Shown here piece after piece: positions 45,690-55,279 of a stretch of 64,000 nt of DNA (position 1 is the stretch's first letter; each line of letters opens with the position of its first letter). This DNA comes from Phycisphaerales bacterium UBA7800 (GTDB taxonomy: Bacteria > Planctomycetota > Phycisphaerae > Phycisphaerales > Phycisphaeraceae), in assembly GCA_002480565.1 (NCBI GenBank), contig DLCK01000059.1, positions 1 through 64,000 of the forward strand, in the 5' to 3' direction. A model generated the notes under the pieces. That model was not told the DNA's origin, searched no databases, and was given only the letters and a program-made list of their open reading frames with translations. A program made the translations under genes and the position numbers.

Positions 45690-45877
45690 GGGATGCCTCC
45701 TTCATCAATTCGTTTGGCTGTCTTTGGGCCAAACAAGTCCGCCGGATTCATCATCATAAATAAACTTGCATAGCCTTGGACCTCCTTCTTGTACTGCATG
45801 ACATGACGTTTGACACGCATGACATGTCTGAACAAATGAGGCTCCGGATCATGGTTGGGGGAGGAAGAATTTTCCAA
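45686..45877 (-). CDS. Small ORF upstream of the STAS gene
   Basis: 63 residues from a TTG at 45877 in the same direction, with ATGA coupling to the STAS gene. The coupling and the SD for the next gene within its end support a real small gene. The sequence (VKRHVMQYKKEVQGYASLF, basic helix, then LFGPKTAKRIDEGG) has no recognisable domain. Its start is uncertain, and an ATG at about 45820 is an alternative. Confidence 0.5.
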   Translation of the reverse strand: MENSSSPNHDPEPHLFRHVMRVKRHVMQYKKEVQGYASLFMMMNPADLFGPKTAKRIDEGGIP

Positions 45878-46198
45878 GAAACCGGAAGTATTACAGTTCA
45901 GTAAAGAACAGTTTAAAAATGGTCAAGATGACCTGAATGACTGCTACTATTATCTTCGATTCGTATCAGTAAGTAAATGATAAATAATGCGTATTATCAC
46001 TGATTTTAAGGGTATTTAATGAATCTTGTTCTGTCACTTAAGCTGATATCATGTTCACTGGATATGATTTGGAAATCTATTTATATCCGGCAACCCATGC
46101 AATAAATACAAAGTCTATGCACTTACAAAATTGTTCAATACAAAAGTATGCTTGGACACTTGCTTATGCGATGGTGATATTGCGTTTGTTGATCGATT
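45878..46198. other. 321-bp intergenic region, no gene seen
   Basis: AT-rich spacer between the STAS operon and the end of ettA. No frame with a ribosome site and no structure beyond short hairpins. It probably carries the promoter of the STAS operon. Confidence 0.4.
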
Positions 46199-47881
46199 TT
46201 ATCGTGTCAACGTGCGATACTTCACGCGATGAGGTCTGTCCGCATCGGCACCCAATCGTCGTTTGCGGTCTGCTTCGTAGGCAGAGAAGTTGCCTTCGTA
46301 CCAGTGGGTTTTGGAGTCTCCTTCAAACGCGAGGATATGTGTAGCCAAGCGGTCAAGGAACCATCGGTCATGGCTGATGACCACTGCACAACCTGCGAAT
46401 GTCTCTAACGCATCTTCCAGTGCTCGCATGGTATTCACGTCCAGGTCGTTGGTCGGTTCGTCGAGCAGTAACACATTGGCGCCTGCTTTGAGCATCCGTG
46501 CCAAGTGCACGCGGTTGCGTTGTCCGCCTGAGAGTGTGCCTACGGGTTGTTGTTGGTCACTGCCTGTGAACCCGAAACTGGCGGTGTAGGCTCGTGCGTT
46601 GACATCTTGATTCCCAAGGCGGAAGGTTTCCTGCCCATCTGCGATGGCGGACCACACGGCGGCCTTGTCATCCAGCGCATCACGCGATTGTTCGACGTAA
46701 GCACATTTGACGGTGTCTGCGATGCGCATTTCGCCGCCGTCGGCTTGTTCTTGACCGGTGATGATTCTAAACAAGGTGGTCTTACCTGCACCATTGGCAC
46801 CAATGATACCCACGATACCATTGGGCGGGAGATTAAAGGACAGGTCTTCGAAAATGATGCGGTCATCATAGGTCTTGCTTAAGCCGTTTGCCTGGATCAC
46901 CAAGTCGCCAAGTCGCGGGCCGGCAGGGATGAAAATTTCGACATCCTTAGCGCGGCGTTCACTGTTTTCCTTGACCATTTTGTCATACGCAGCCAAACGC
47001 GATTTACTCTTGGCTTGCCTTGCCTGAGGACTTTGGCGGACCCATTCCAGTTCATGTTGCAGGGCTTTGCGTCGCAGCGATTCCTGTTTTTCTTCCAACG
47101 CCAATCGCGCGGACTTTTGTTCAAGCCAACTGGTATAGTTGCCTTTCCATGGGATACCTTGCCCGCGGTCGAGTTCCAGAATCCAGCCTGCAACGTTATC
47201 CAGAAAGTAACGATCATGCGTCACCGCAATGACGGTGCCTTCATAACGCTGTAGGTGTTGTTCAAGCCATCCGACGGACTCTGCATCAAGATGGTTGGTC
47301 GGTTCATCGAGCAGCAGGATGTCGGGCTTTTCCAGCAGCAGGCGACATAAGGCCACACGTCGCTTCTCGCCGCCTGAGAGCTTCTCCACCGGTGAATCAC
47401 TGGCCGGGCAGCGCAGAGCATCCATCGCCTGTTCAAGTTGACTGTCGATGTCCCAGGCGTTGGCAGCTTCGATCTTGTCCTGCAACTCGCCTTGCTTGTC
47501 GAGGAGCTTCATCATCTGGTCATCATCCATCGGCTCAGCGAGCTGGTCGGAGATGGTGTTGAATTCATCAAGCAGGTCCATGGTCTCCTGCATACCTCGA
47601 CGGACTTCGTCGATGACGGTGGGGCCTTGGAGTTGCGGTTCCTGTGGGAGCAGTCCGACGGTATAGCCGGGAGTGATCTGGATTTGGCCGTCGAACTTCT
47701 TGTCAATACCCGCGAGGATACGCAGCAGTGACGACTTGCCTGACCCGTTAAGTCCTAGCACGCCGATTTTCGCACCATAAAAGTAGGACAGGTTAATGTC
47801 CTTGAGTACGGTTTTTTTCTCGTACGTCTTGGAGACGTCGATCATGGAATAGATAATTTTGTTTGGGGGAGTATTTGCCAT
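46199..47881 (-). CDS. ettA: Energy-dependent translational throttle protein EttA (ABC-F)
   Basis: 560 residues, the EttA length (about 555 in E. coli). Two ABC domains without membrane segments: Walker A GLNGSGKSS and GANGAGKTT, signatures LSGGEKRR and LSGGQRN, and Walker B DEPTNHLD and DEPTNDLD. The arm and P-site tRNA-interaction linker (about 240-310) lies between. EttA binds the ribosome E site and gates translation initiation with the ADP/ATP ratio. It is a single gene with a promoter close to the start. Confidence 0.95.
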   Translation of the reverse strand: MANTPPNKIIYSMIDVSKTYEKKTVLKDINLSYFYGAKIGVLGLNGSGKSSLLRILAGIDKKFDGQIQITPGYTVGLLPQEPQLQGPTVIDEVRRGMQETMDLLDEFNTISDQLAEPMDDDQMMKLLDKQGELQDKIEAANAWDIDSQLEQAMDALRCPASDSPVEKLSGGEKRRVALCRLLLEKPDILLLDEPTNHLDAESVGWLEQHLQRYEGTVIAVTHDRYFLDNVAGWILELDRGQGIPWKGNYTSWLEQKSARLALEEKQESLRRKALQHELEWVRQSPQARQAKSKSRLAAYDKMVKENSERRAKDVEIFIPAGPRLGDLVIQANGLSKTYDDRIIFEDLSFNLPPNGIVGIIGANGAGKTTLFRIITGQEQADGGEMRIADTVKCAYVEQSRDALDDKAAVWSAIADGQETFRLGNQDVNARAYTASFGFTGSDQQQPVGTLSGGQRNRVHLARMLKAGANVLLLDEPTNDLDVNTMRALEDALETFAGCAVVISHDRWFLDRLATHILAFEGDSKTHWYEGNFSAYEADRKRRLGADADRPHRVKYRTLTR

Positions 47882-47890
47882 AGGTGGGAG

Positions 47891-47918
47891 ATTATCGCTT
47901 TTTTAAGCATGTTGTCAC
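47891..47918 (-). promoter_or_regulatory. Promoter-like boxes abutting ettA start
   Basis: Read on the minus strand, GTGACA (complement of 47913-47918), 16 nt, GATAAT (complement of 47891-47896), then 9 nt to the ATG. No Shine-Dalgarno is present. The expected transcription start lies within about 3 nt of the start codon. Confidence 0.5.
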
Positions 47919-48025
47919 CTTTGAGTGCTGATGCTATGATTTGATGCTCTTGATTTTGAGAATGAATCACCTCATAAATGACTTGAATCCAGACAACGAC
48001 GTCTTGAAATGAGTGCCGACTTTTT

Positions 48026-48053
48026 TTGACTCGGCGGCGGCTATCCGCATAAT
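48026..48053 (+). promoter_or_regulatory. Promoter-like boxes upstream of transketolase
   Basis: TTGACT (48026-48031), 16 nt, CATAAT (48048-48053). The start codon at 48107 is 53 nt downstream with a GAGAG ribosome site, so this gene has a normal leader. Confidence 0.5.
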
Positions 48054-48106
48054 TAGCCGTTCCCGCAAACGGTAATAACAACCTCAACCCTTGTGAGAGC
48101 TAAAAA

Positions 48107-50041
48107 ATGCCCATCACCATTGACAGTAAAGATTTCCCCATTGACTTGTCTGCGTTCCGTCGCATTGCGTTGGATCCGACAGTGACCAAGCTGACCGATC
48201 AACAGCTTGAAGATTTGAAATTCAACATCCAGCTTTGCCGTGATGCCATTGTGCTTTTCACCGCAGTAGCTGATGGCAAGGGACTTGGTGGTCATACCGG
48301 CGGCCCGTTCGACACCGTGCCTGAAACGCTCATCGCTTATGGCTTTATTGAACATGCTCGTCAAACCAGCAGCGACAACATCGTCCCCATCTTCTTTGAT
48401 GAAGCAGGGCACCGCGTGGCCACGCAGTATCTCATGTCCGTCCTCGAAGGCGACATGCCGGCTGAAAAATTGATGCACTACCGCGAATACCTATCGCACC
48501 TGCCCGGTCATCCTGAAAAGGGATTCACCCCCGGCGTCAAGTTCTCCTCCGGTCGACTGGGACACATGTGGCCCATGGTCAACGGTGTGGCGATGGCCAA
48601 TCCCGGCAAGGTGACGTTTATGCTCGGTTCCGATGGTTCGCAGATGGAAGGCAACGATGCCGAAGCCGCCCGCCTGTGTGTGGCTCAGAACCTTAATGTC
48701 AAACTCATGCTCGATGACAACGATGTGACCATTGCAGCCCATCCCTCCGAGTACATGCCCGGTTTTGATCTGGCCAAGACCCTCGCTGGACACGGACTGA
48801 AAGTCTGCATCGGTGATGGCGAAGACCTCAAGAGTCTCTACACCCGCATGGCCACCGCTTTCACCTTTGATGGTCCCGTGGCCATGATCAACAAACGCAA
48901 GATGTGTCCGGGCATCGAAGGTCTTGAAGGTTCCTGTCACGGTCATGATGTGATCAAGGTTGCTACCGCCATTGACTATCTTGAAAAGCGCGGTTTGACC
49001 GCTGCCGTCGAAGCACTCAAAAATCTGGACAAGGGACCGTCCAAACCGACCTACAAAGGTTCCACCGGTTCAGGCAAAAACCGCTCGGCCTTTGGCAAAG
49101 TTGTCAACGGCATTCTCGAAAAAATGTCCGCCCAACAACGCAGCGAATCCGTCCGAGTCTTTGACTGTGACCTTGAAGGTTCCTGCGGCTTGGATGCCAT
49201 CCACAAAGCCTATCCCGAAATTTTTGTCTCCGCAGGCATCATGGAACGGGGTAACTTCTCCGCCGCCGCTGGCTTTGGTTTTGAAGCCGGCAAACAGGGC
49301 ATCTTCGGTACATTCTCCGCATTTCTGGAAATGATCATCTCCGAAGCCACCATGGCCCGACTCAACGGCTCAAACGTGCTCTCGCACTTTAGCCACGCCG
49401 GCTGTGATGACATGGCGGATAACACCTGTCACTTCGGCATCAACAACCTGTTCGCGGCTAACGGTCTTCCTGATGAAGGCAAAGACACCACCCGCGTCTA
49501 CTTCCCGGCAGATCAACACCAATTCGCCAAGTGCGTCACCAAAATTTTCAACGATCCGGGACTGCGTTTTGTCTTCTCAACCCGAAGTGCGGTTCCCGAT
49601 ATTCTTGATGATAATGACAATGTACTTTTTGGTGATGGCTATGAATTCCAAGTCGGCAAAGATGACATCGTCCGTGAAGGCACCGCTGGCTACATCGTCA
49701 GTTTCGGTGACACGCTCTATCGTGCACTCGATGCAGTGATCACACTCAAGGAGCAGGGCATTGACGTGGGCCTCATCAACAAGACCACGCTCAACGTCAT
49801 GGATGAAGACATGATGGCCAAACTCGCCAAGGCACCTGCGGTCATGGTCGTTGAGTCCTTCAACGTCAACACCGGCTTGGGTTGCAAGTTCGGCACCGAA
49901 CTGCTCAAACGCGGGTTCACCGGTAAGTACACCAACATCGGCATCAACAAAGAAGGCTCCGGCGGACTCTGGCAGCAACACGGTTACCAAGGCATCGACA
50001 CCGACGGCATCCAACAAACCTTCAAAACCCTCAAAGGCTAA
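48107..50041 (+). CDS. Transketolase-family enzyme (divergent)
   Basis: 644 residues. The TPP-binding region is GSDGSQMEGNDAEAARLC followed by LDDNDVT, a variant of GDGx(25-30)N. The Pyr domain shows the RSESVRVFDCDLEGSCGLD segment and later GIMERGNFSAAAGFGFE, and the C-terminal domain has VVESFNVNTGLGCKFGTELL. The order TPP domain, Pyr domain, C-terminal domain is that of transketolase. Motifs differ from the standard enzyme, so donor specificity may differ. It acts in the cytoplasmic non-oxidative pentose phosphate pathway. It stands alone with its own promoter. Confidence 0.85.
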   Translation: MPITIDSKDFPIDLSAFRRIALDPTVTKLTDQQLEDLKFNIQLCRDAIVLFTAVADGKGLGGHTGGPFDTVPETLIAYGFIEHARQTSSDNIVPIFFDEAGHRVATQYLMSVLEGDMPAEKLMHYREYLSHLPGHPEKGFTPGVKFSSGRLGHMWPMVNGVAMANPGKVTFMLGSDGSQMEGNDAEAARLCVAQNLNVKLMLDDNDVTIAAHPSEYMPGFDLAKTLAGHGLKVCIGDGEDLKSLYTRMATAFTFDGPVAMINKRKMCPGIEGLEGSCHGHDVIKVATAIDYLEKRGLTAAVEALKNLDKGPSKPTYKGSTGSGKNRSAFGKVVNGILEKMSAQQRSESVRVFDCDLEGSCGLDAIHKAYPEIFVSAGIMERGNFSAAAGFGFEAGKQGIFGTFSAFLEMIISEATMARLNGSNVLSHFSHAGCDDMADNTCHFGINNLFAANGLPDEGKDTTRVYFPADQHQFAKCVTKIFNDPGLRFVFSTRSAVPDILDDNDNVLFGDGYEFQVGKDDIVREGTAGYIVSFGDTLYRALDAVITLKEQGIDVGLINKTTLNVMDEDMMAKLAKAPAVMVVESFNVNTGLGCKFGTELLKRGFTGKYTNIGINKEGSGGLWQQHGYQGIDTDGIQQTFKTLKG

Positions 50042-50072
50042 AAACAAGCCAACTGCGAACAATTGCACACTA

Positions 50073-50099
50073 AAGCCCGCGGGACTTCAGTCCCCAGGG
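50073..50099. terminator. Nested hairpin after transketolase gene
   Basis: AGCCCGCGGGACTTCAGTCC with its continuation folds as AGCCC...GGGCT around an inner GGGAC-TTCA-GTCCC stem. It may be a terminator or a dispersed repeat. It is not followed by a strong T tract. Confidence 0.4.
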
Positions 50100-50186
50100 C
50101 TGCCTTAAAAATATGAATTAAAAACAACACATGAATCAATAACCACGGTTCAAACTTCCGGGGGAATCTGCAAATTTTGCGAATTC

Positions 50187-50218
50187 ACAACAGGCTGCCC
50201 ACTTCGGCAGCCTGTTGT
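50187..50218. terminator. Hairpin terminator between transketolase and beta-galactosidase genes
   Basis: Perfect 13-bp stem ACAACAGGCTGCC / GGCAGCCTGTTGT with a 6-nt loop, about 150 nt after the transketolase stop. The T tract is weak, so it may be a protein-dependent or repeat-like hairpin. Confidence 0.7.
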
Positions 50219-50292
50219 CATATCATGAAAGGCTATACCTGTTGACGTACAATACAGGTTTAAGAAATTCGTGATACCAAGGTTTTTAAAGC

Positions 50293-53200
50293 ATGTCCGA
50301 CAAACCCATCGATTGGGAAATCAAAGAATCCTTTGCCACGCAGGATCAGGCCGATGTTGCTGATCTTAAATCCGTGGATGGCAATTTGCCCTTGTGGGAA
50401 AATCCGCAGATCACCGGCATCAATCGTCTCAATCCGCATTCACCCAATCGTCTTTACCGAACGCGCGAAGATGCTTTGGCAGGTAAGCACAACTTCGGTT
50501 GGTGTCAGTCGCTCAATGGTAAATGGCAATTTCACATTGCCCCAATCCCGCAGCAGGTTCCGCCCGGTTTTGAAGCAACGGATTTTGATGACAGTAAATG
50601 GTCGGATATCAATGTTCCCGGACACTGGGAACTTCAGGGTTTTGGCCAACCCATCTACACCAACATCATTTATCCCTTCACACCTACCCCTCCTCGCGTG
50701 CCAGCTGATGACAATCCCACTGGATGTTACCGTCGGACATTTGTAGTGGATGACAGTTGGGCAGGGCGGAAGATCATTCTCTGTTTTGAAGGTGTCGATA
50801 GTGCCTTTGAACTGTACCTCAATGGCAAGTTCATCGGCTACTCCACCGGATCTCGCATGCCTGCGGAGTTTGATATCACCGATCATGTTCTAGACGGTGA
50901 AAACCAAATCGCCGTCAAAGTGTATCGCTGGTCTGTCGGGACATACCTGGAAGATCAGGATCAGTGGTGGCTCTCAGGGATTTTCCGCGAAGTCTACATC
51001 CATGCCTTGCCCCAAATACACATCAACGACGTGCAGATCAACACCGATATCAACTGGGAAAACAAAACCGCAGACATCCATGTTCAAATGGATGCCAACG
51101 TGCCGGTCCATATGCAATTGCTCGATTCGGCTGGTCACGTCATGGGTGAAACGGTCGCCAATGGCAGTGAAACTTTCACACTAACCAACCCGCTGTTATG
51201 GACTGCTGAAACACCGACGCTTTATTCGCTGTTGCTTTGGCTCACCGATGAGCAAGGCAATGCTACCGGCTATCTCAGCTACAAGGTGGGTATCCGTGAT
51301 GTGCTCGTCGAAGACGGGCAGCTATTCGTCAATCAAAACCCCATCAAACTCCGAGGTGTAAACCGTCACGAATCTCACCCACGCAAAGGTCGCGCGATCG
51401 ATGAGTCGGACATGCTCCGCGATATTCATTTACTTAAGCAGCATAATATCAATGCCGTTCGCCTAAGCCATTATCCAAATCAATGGCGATGGTACGAACT
51501 TGCTGATGAATACGGCTTATATCTCATCGACGAAGCAGACCTTGAAACCCATGGCTTACAGGACAAACTCAGTACCGATCCTGTTTGGGAAAAAGCTTAC
51601 ATTCAAAGGATGGATCGCATGGTCATGCGCACCCGCAATCATCCCTCCGTTATCGCATGGTCGATGGGTAATGAGTCGGGCATGGGTGTGAACTTTGAAA
51701 AATGTGCAGCAAGGATTCGTGAACTCGATCCGACAAGGCCTGTCAATTATTATCACGCACTCTCTCATCCATGCGTCGATTGGGTCGGCCAGCACTACAC
51801 CCGTCTTGATCAAATGCGTGATGCGTTGGAACAAGATGATATCGCAGGACGGCCAATACTTCTCGAAGAATACGCGCACACCATGGGTAATTCGCTGGGT
51901 AATCTCAAGGAGTATTGGGGTCTGATCGAATCACACCCACGCTTCATCGGTGGATTCATTTGGGAGTGGTGCGACCATGGCATCATCCGCAAGGACGATG
52001 ACGGCAATGAAGTTTACAGCTACGGCGGAGACTTCGGTGATACCCCCAACGACGGTACCTTCTGCATAGACGGATTGGTATTTCCGGACCGTACACTCAA
52101 GCCTGCGATGACAGAAGTTAAAAAAGTTTTCCAACCCGCAGCAATGTCGTTGGACATCGACACACAGCAACTGTCACTTGCCAACAAACGCTTTCATGTG
52201 ACGCTTGATGATCTGGTGATGAAGTGGTCATTGATGATTGATGGCAAGATTCTCAATCAAGGTGTCTGTGAATTGCCGACTGTCAAAGCGCAACAAACTG
52301 CGATTTTGCAACTGCCCTCAGAGATGTTTGTCAATGTCTCTGCATTGGAGCGTGTGTTGACTTTAAGCCTTGTTTTAAGGGATCAAACGTCCTGGGCAGA
52401 TATTGGATTTGAAGTTGCTTTTGAGCAGTTTGCTTTACCGACTTTGCCGATAGGTTCGTCTACCGTCAAAAACAATGCGTCAATAAAGGTCGTCAAGGAT
52501 ACGCAGAATATTGCAGTTAGTGTCGGCGATCTGCGTTTTGACTGGCAGCGAAAAGAAGCAGTCATGACCGTCCCCAACTGCATGCTTCAGGGGCCGGAGT
52601 TAAATGTTTTTCGTGCATATCTGGACAACGATGATGCCTTTGCCAAGGATTGGGATGCTGCCGAGTTGCCAACACTCTCGCGCAAAGTGCAGCAGTGTGA
52701 AGTGGTCACCGAAGAAGATCGTCAGGTTTGTGTGGTGACTCAAACGCATTTGTGTGACAGCAACGATAAAACTGTCATCGGGAGTATGATCAAGCATACA
52801 GTACATGCGGATGGTTGGATCTTGCTTGAACAGACGGTGACGCCTTCGCAGGTTTTACCAACCCTCCCACGCATCGGCATGGTGATGAAACTTCCAACGG
52901 CAATGGATCAAGTGCATTGGTATGGCAAGGGCCCGATTGAGACTTTTTCCGACCGCAATACCGGCGCGAAAGTCGGTTACTACCAAGCGTCCGTCGATGA
53001 CCTGTTTGTGCCTTACATCCACCCTCAGGAGTCGGGCCTGCGAACCAATGTCCGCTGGGTGACAGTCTGTGATACCGATGGCAACGGTTGGCTGGTTGTT
53101 GGTGATCCCATGATGCAATTCACTGCCCGTCGATACACCAGTCAAGACCTGCATCACGCCAGGCACCAGGAAGATTTATCCCCTCGAGATTTCATCGAGT

Positions 53201-53379
53201 TGGCCATTGATCACAAGCAGGCGGGGACAGGTAATACATCTCTGCGTGCTGAGCGTTTGAAGCAGCATTGTGTTGATTTGACTGAGCCGATGACTTGGCG
53301 ATGTGTGATTAAACCCCTTGATTCAAGTGATATTGATCGCATTACGTTATGGCATGACGCGCGACAGTTGCTCAAGTGA
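50293..53379 (+). CDS. lacZ: Beta-galactosidase, GH2 (LacZ type)
   Basis: 1028 residues, LacZ length (about 1024). Sugar-binding jellyroll, two Ig-like domains, a TIM barrel with MGNESGMG whose acid/base is E461 (same number as E. coli LacZ) and LEEYAHTMGN with the nucleophile at about E526, then the beta-galactosidase small-chain domain ending in WYGKGPIETF...YTSQDLHHARH. It hydrolyses terminal beta-galactosides. No signal peptide, so it is cytoplasmic. Neighbours give no transporter. The start is the ATG at 50293. Confidence 0.93.
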   Translation: MSDKPIDWEIKESFATQDQADVADLKSVDGNLPLWENPQITGINRLNPHSPNRLYRTREDALAGKHNFGWCQSLNGKWQFHIAPIPQQVPPGFEATDFDDSKWSDINVPGHWELQGFGQPIYTNIIYPFTPTPPRVPADDNPTGCYRRTFVVDDSWAGRKIILCFEGVDSAFELYLNGKFIGYSTGSRMPAEFDITDHVLDGENQIAVKVYRWSVGTYLEDQDQWWLSGIFREVYIHALPQIHINDVQINTDINWENKTADIHVQMDANVPVHMQLLDSAGHVMGETVANGSETFTLTNPLLWTAETPTLYSLLLWLTDEQGNATGYLSYKVGIRDVLVEDGQLFVNQNPIKLRGVNRHESHPRKGRAIDESDMLRDIHLLKQHNINAVRLSHYPNQWRWYELADEYGLYLIDEADLETHGLQDKLSTDPVWEKAYIQRMDRMVMRTRNHPSVIAWSMGNESGMGVNFEKCAARIRELDPTRPVNYYHALSHPCVDWVGQHYTRLDQMRDALEQDDIAGRPILLEEYAHTMGNSLGNLKEYWGLIESHPRFIGGFIWEWCDHGIIRKDDDGNEVYSYGGDFGDTPNDGTFCIDGLVFPDRTLKPAMTEVKKVFQPAAMSLDIDTQQLSLANKRFHVTLDDLVMKWSLMIDGKILNQGVCELPTVKAQQTAILQLPSEMFVNVSALERVLTLSLVLRDQTSWADIGFEVAFEQFALPTLPIGSSTVKNNASIKVVKDTQNIAVSVGDLRFDWQRKEAVMTVPNCMLQGPELNVFRAYLDNDDAFAKDWDAAELPTLSRKVQQCEVVTEEDRQVCVVTQTHLCDSNDKTVIGSMIKHTVHADGWILLEQTVTPSQVLPTLPRIGMVMKLPTAMDQVHWYGKGPIETFSDRNTGAKVGYYQASVDDLFVPYIHPQESGLRTNVRWVTVCDTDGNGWLVVGDPMMQFTARRYTSQDLHHARHQEDLSPRDFIELAIDHKQAGTGNTSLRAERLKQHCVDLTEPMTWRCVIKPLDSSDIDRITLWHDARQLLK

Positions 53380-53441
53380 TCAAGCGAAAGCTGCCTTTTC
53401 GATGCAACAGCAACACGCAGTGTTGCAGCTATTATTTACAA

Positions 53442-53472
53442 AAAACACCAGCGCTGTACACGCTGGTGTTTT
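53442..53472. terminator. Bidirectional terminator between lacZ and ClpP-like gene
   Basis: Perfect 12-bp stem AAAACACCAGCG / CGCTGGTGTTTT with a 7-nt loop, flanked by A and T runs on both sides (TTTTTTT follows). A smaller hairpin (GCAACAC...GTGTTGC, 53410-53426) precedes it. Confidence 0.85.
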
Positions 53473-53497
53473 AATTTTTTTAATTGTCGTTACACGA

Positions 53498-55066
53498 TCA
53501 ATCCATGCGGTAGAAATTTTTAGGATTGTAAATCATGTAGGCATCCATCGGTTCCAATGGGGGGAGCTTGCAGTAGGTGTTGCCCTTGTCGTCCTGCATG
53601 AAGAGACGGTAATACCAAGGCATGGGCGGATCGCCTTGGGGGCGTTTGCGGGTGCCTTCTTCGCGGAGTTCGTTGACGATGTGGTTGACCCACTTGAGTT
53701 TCACGGCACTGTCTGCAAATTCGTCCCAGTCACCGGTTTTGCGATGCTCGTACATTCGGTCTTTAAATGCCTGGATGTCGATACCCATCTTTGCAGCAAC
53801 AGGTTCAGCCAGACGGCGTTCCCATTCTTTCATGGTCTTGACGGTCTGCTCAATGTCGGTCATGTTACCCCAGACGCCTGAGGACATCTGGTGATGCATG
53901 ATGATGGCATTGGGATAGGCATAGGAGTGATCCGCCAGGGTGGTGATGACTGCTGCCATGGAAGCTGCAAAGCTTTTGACGACGACATGCACCGGAGCAG
54001 TACTGGACTCGATGGCTTTGACGATACGGTAGCCTTGCATGACTGACCCGCCGGGACAGTTGTCGATGACGATGAAGATGGGCTTGTCGTCGGCTTCATT
54101 ATTGAAAAAGTGGATACGTTCGCAGATGTAGTCTGCTGTTCCAGTGATAATCGGGCCGTTGAGTTTGATGCGTCGGTCAGAGATGCTAAGCGCACCTGTT
54201 TCTTTGTCGAACGGACTCTTACGGTAGTTGATCTTGCCATCAAGCTGCATCTTTTGCTGTTCATCAATATTCTTAAGACTCAGCTCATTTTGCGCCAGTT
54301 GCAATTGGGTTTGCATGGCATTGGTTTTGATGTTGTTCTCAATAGTCTGTTTCTGAAACTCTGCTTGTTTGACTGCCATTTCGAGCATGAGCTTGTCACG
54401 CTGATCTTCCAGTTCTGCATTGCGTTGGGAGTTGCGTGCTTTGTCGAGTTGACGCTCGGTGGACAGGCGTTCCACCTGGGCTTTCATCTCCGCCAACTCA
54501 CGTTTGTTACGGGCATCACGCAATTGCATGTTGGTGTTGATTTCATCAAGCTCGGCTTTGATGTCGGCTTGAGATTGTTCCTGTCGTGCTTTTTCCAATG
54601 CGGCTACGGCAGCGATTTTCTGCTTTTCCAATTCCATCTTCAAAAGCTCATTGGCTTGGCGTTGCTTGGCGATGTCGGCTTGGGCTTTGAGACGCGCAGC
54701 CTCTTCCTTTAGGTCAGCCAATTCCGCTTCAAGTTTCTTGGCTCGCAAGTCCCCTTGAGCAGAGAGTAGTTTGGATGCATCGCGTAATTGCTTGGTGGGA
54801 TCGTCTTCTTTCTTTTGAGCATCAGCCTCGGCCTGTTGATCGGATTGCTCATCTTTGTCATCGGCTTTGGCGGTGTTGGTTTGCTTGACCTTGTCAGCTG
54901 CAACACGGTTGATATGTTCTACTTCATCCGCTGATTTTTCAACGGTTTGGCTGACTGCTTCTTCGGTGACGGCTGGGGCAGCTTCCTGTGCCCAGAGAGG
55001 TGAAGGCATGAGTGAAAATGAAGAGATGGCCAAAGCCAACCCAAGCGTGCGATACAGTGTGGTCAT
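53498..55066 (-). CDS. Exported ClpP-like serine protease with long coiled coil
   Basis: 522 residues from the ATG at 55066, chosen because AGGAG precedes it and a signal peptide (TTLYRTLGLALAISSFSLMP) begins there. The frame extends to 55114. Residues about 20-300 are a highly charged coiled coil rich in Glu, Lys, Arg and Gln. Residues about 300-490 match the ClpP/S14 fold: IDNCPGGSVMQG, FAASMAAVITT with the likely catalytic Ser at S369, IIMHHQM with His at about H391/H392, and an Asp in DWDEFADSAVKL. ClpP is normally cytoplasmic, so an exported version with a coiled coil is unusual. The substrate is unknown. Confidence 0.8.
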   Translation of the reverse strand: MTTLYRTLGLALAISSFSLMPSPLWAQEAAPAVTEEAVSQTVEKSADEVEHINRVAADKVKQTNTAKADDKDEQSDQQAEADAQKKEDDPTKQLRDASKLLSAQGDLRAKKLEAELADLKEEAARLKAQADIAKQRQANELLKMELEKQKIAAVAALEKARQEQSQADIKAELDEINTNMQLRDARNKRELAEMKAQVERLSTERQLDKARNSQRNAELEDQRDKLMLEMAVKQAEFQKQTIENNIKTNAMQTQLQLAQNELSLKNIDEQQKMQLDGKINYRKSPFDKETGALSISDRRIKLNGPIITGTADYICERIHFFNNEADDKPIFIVIDNCPGGSVMQGYRIVKAIESSTAPVHVVVKSFAASMAAVITTLADHSYAYPNAIIMHHQMSSGVWGNMTDIEQTVKTMKEWERRLAEPVAAKMGIDIQAFKDRMYEHRKTGDWDEFADSAVKLKWVNHIVNELREEGTRKRPQGDPPMPWYYRLFMQDDKGNTYCKLPPLEPMDAYMIYNPKNFYRMD

Positions 55067-55279
55067 GATTCTGTCTCCTTGTGAACTGACGATAGGCGCA
55101 TTGCCCCGGACCATCCTGGTTTACAATGCGTTGCTTGTCTCTATATAGACACTTGTGTTGGCAAAAAGTTTCATCATTTGCCAATTTGAGGACACAATTA
55201 TCATATCCGGTTGCTCAGGAGCATGTATGGGAATTTAACTGTGTCGATTCGCAAAAGTGTCGGTTTATCAAGAGTTGGT

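Noticed and set aside
54110..54712. Plus-strand 200-residue open frame opposite the coiled-coil protein
   Set aside because: Low-complexity shadow of the Glu/Lys-rich coiled coil (Leu/Phe-rich in antisense). No gene evidence.
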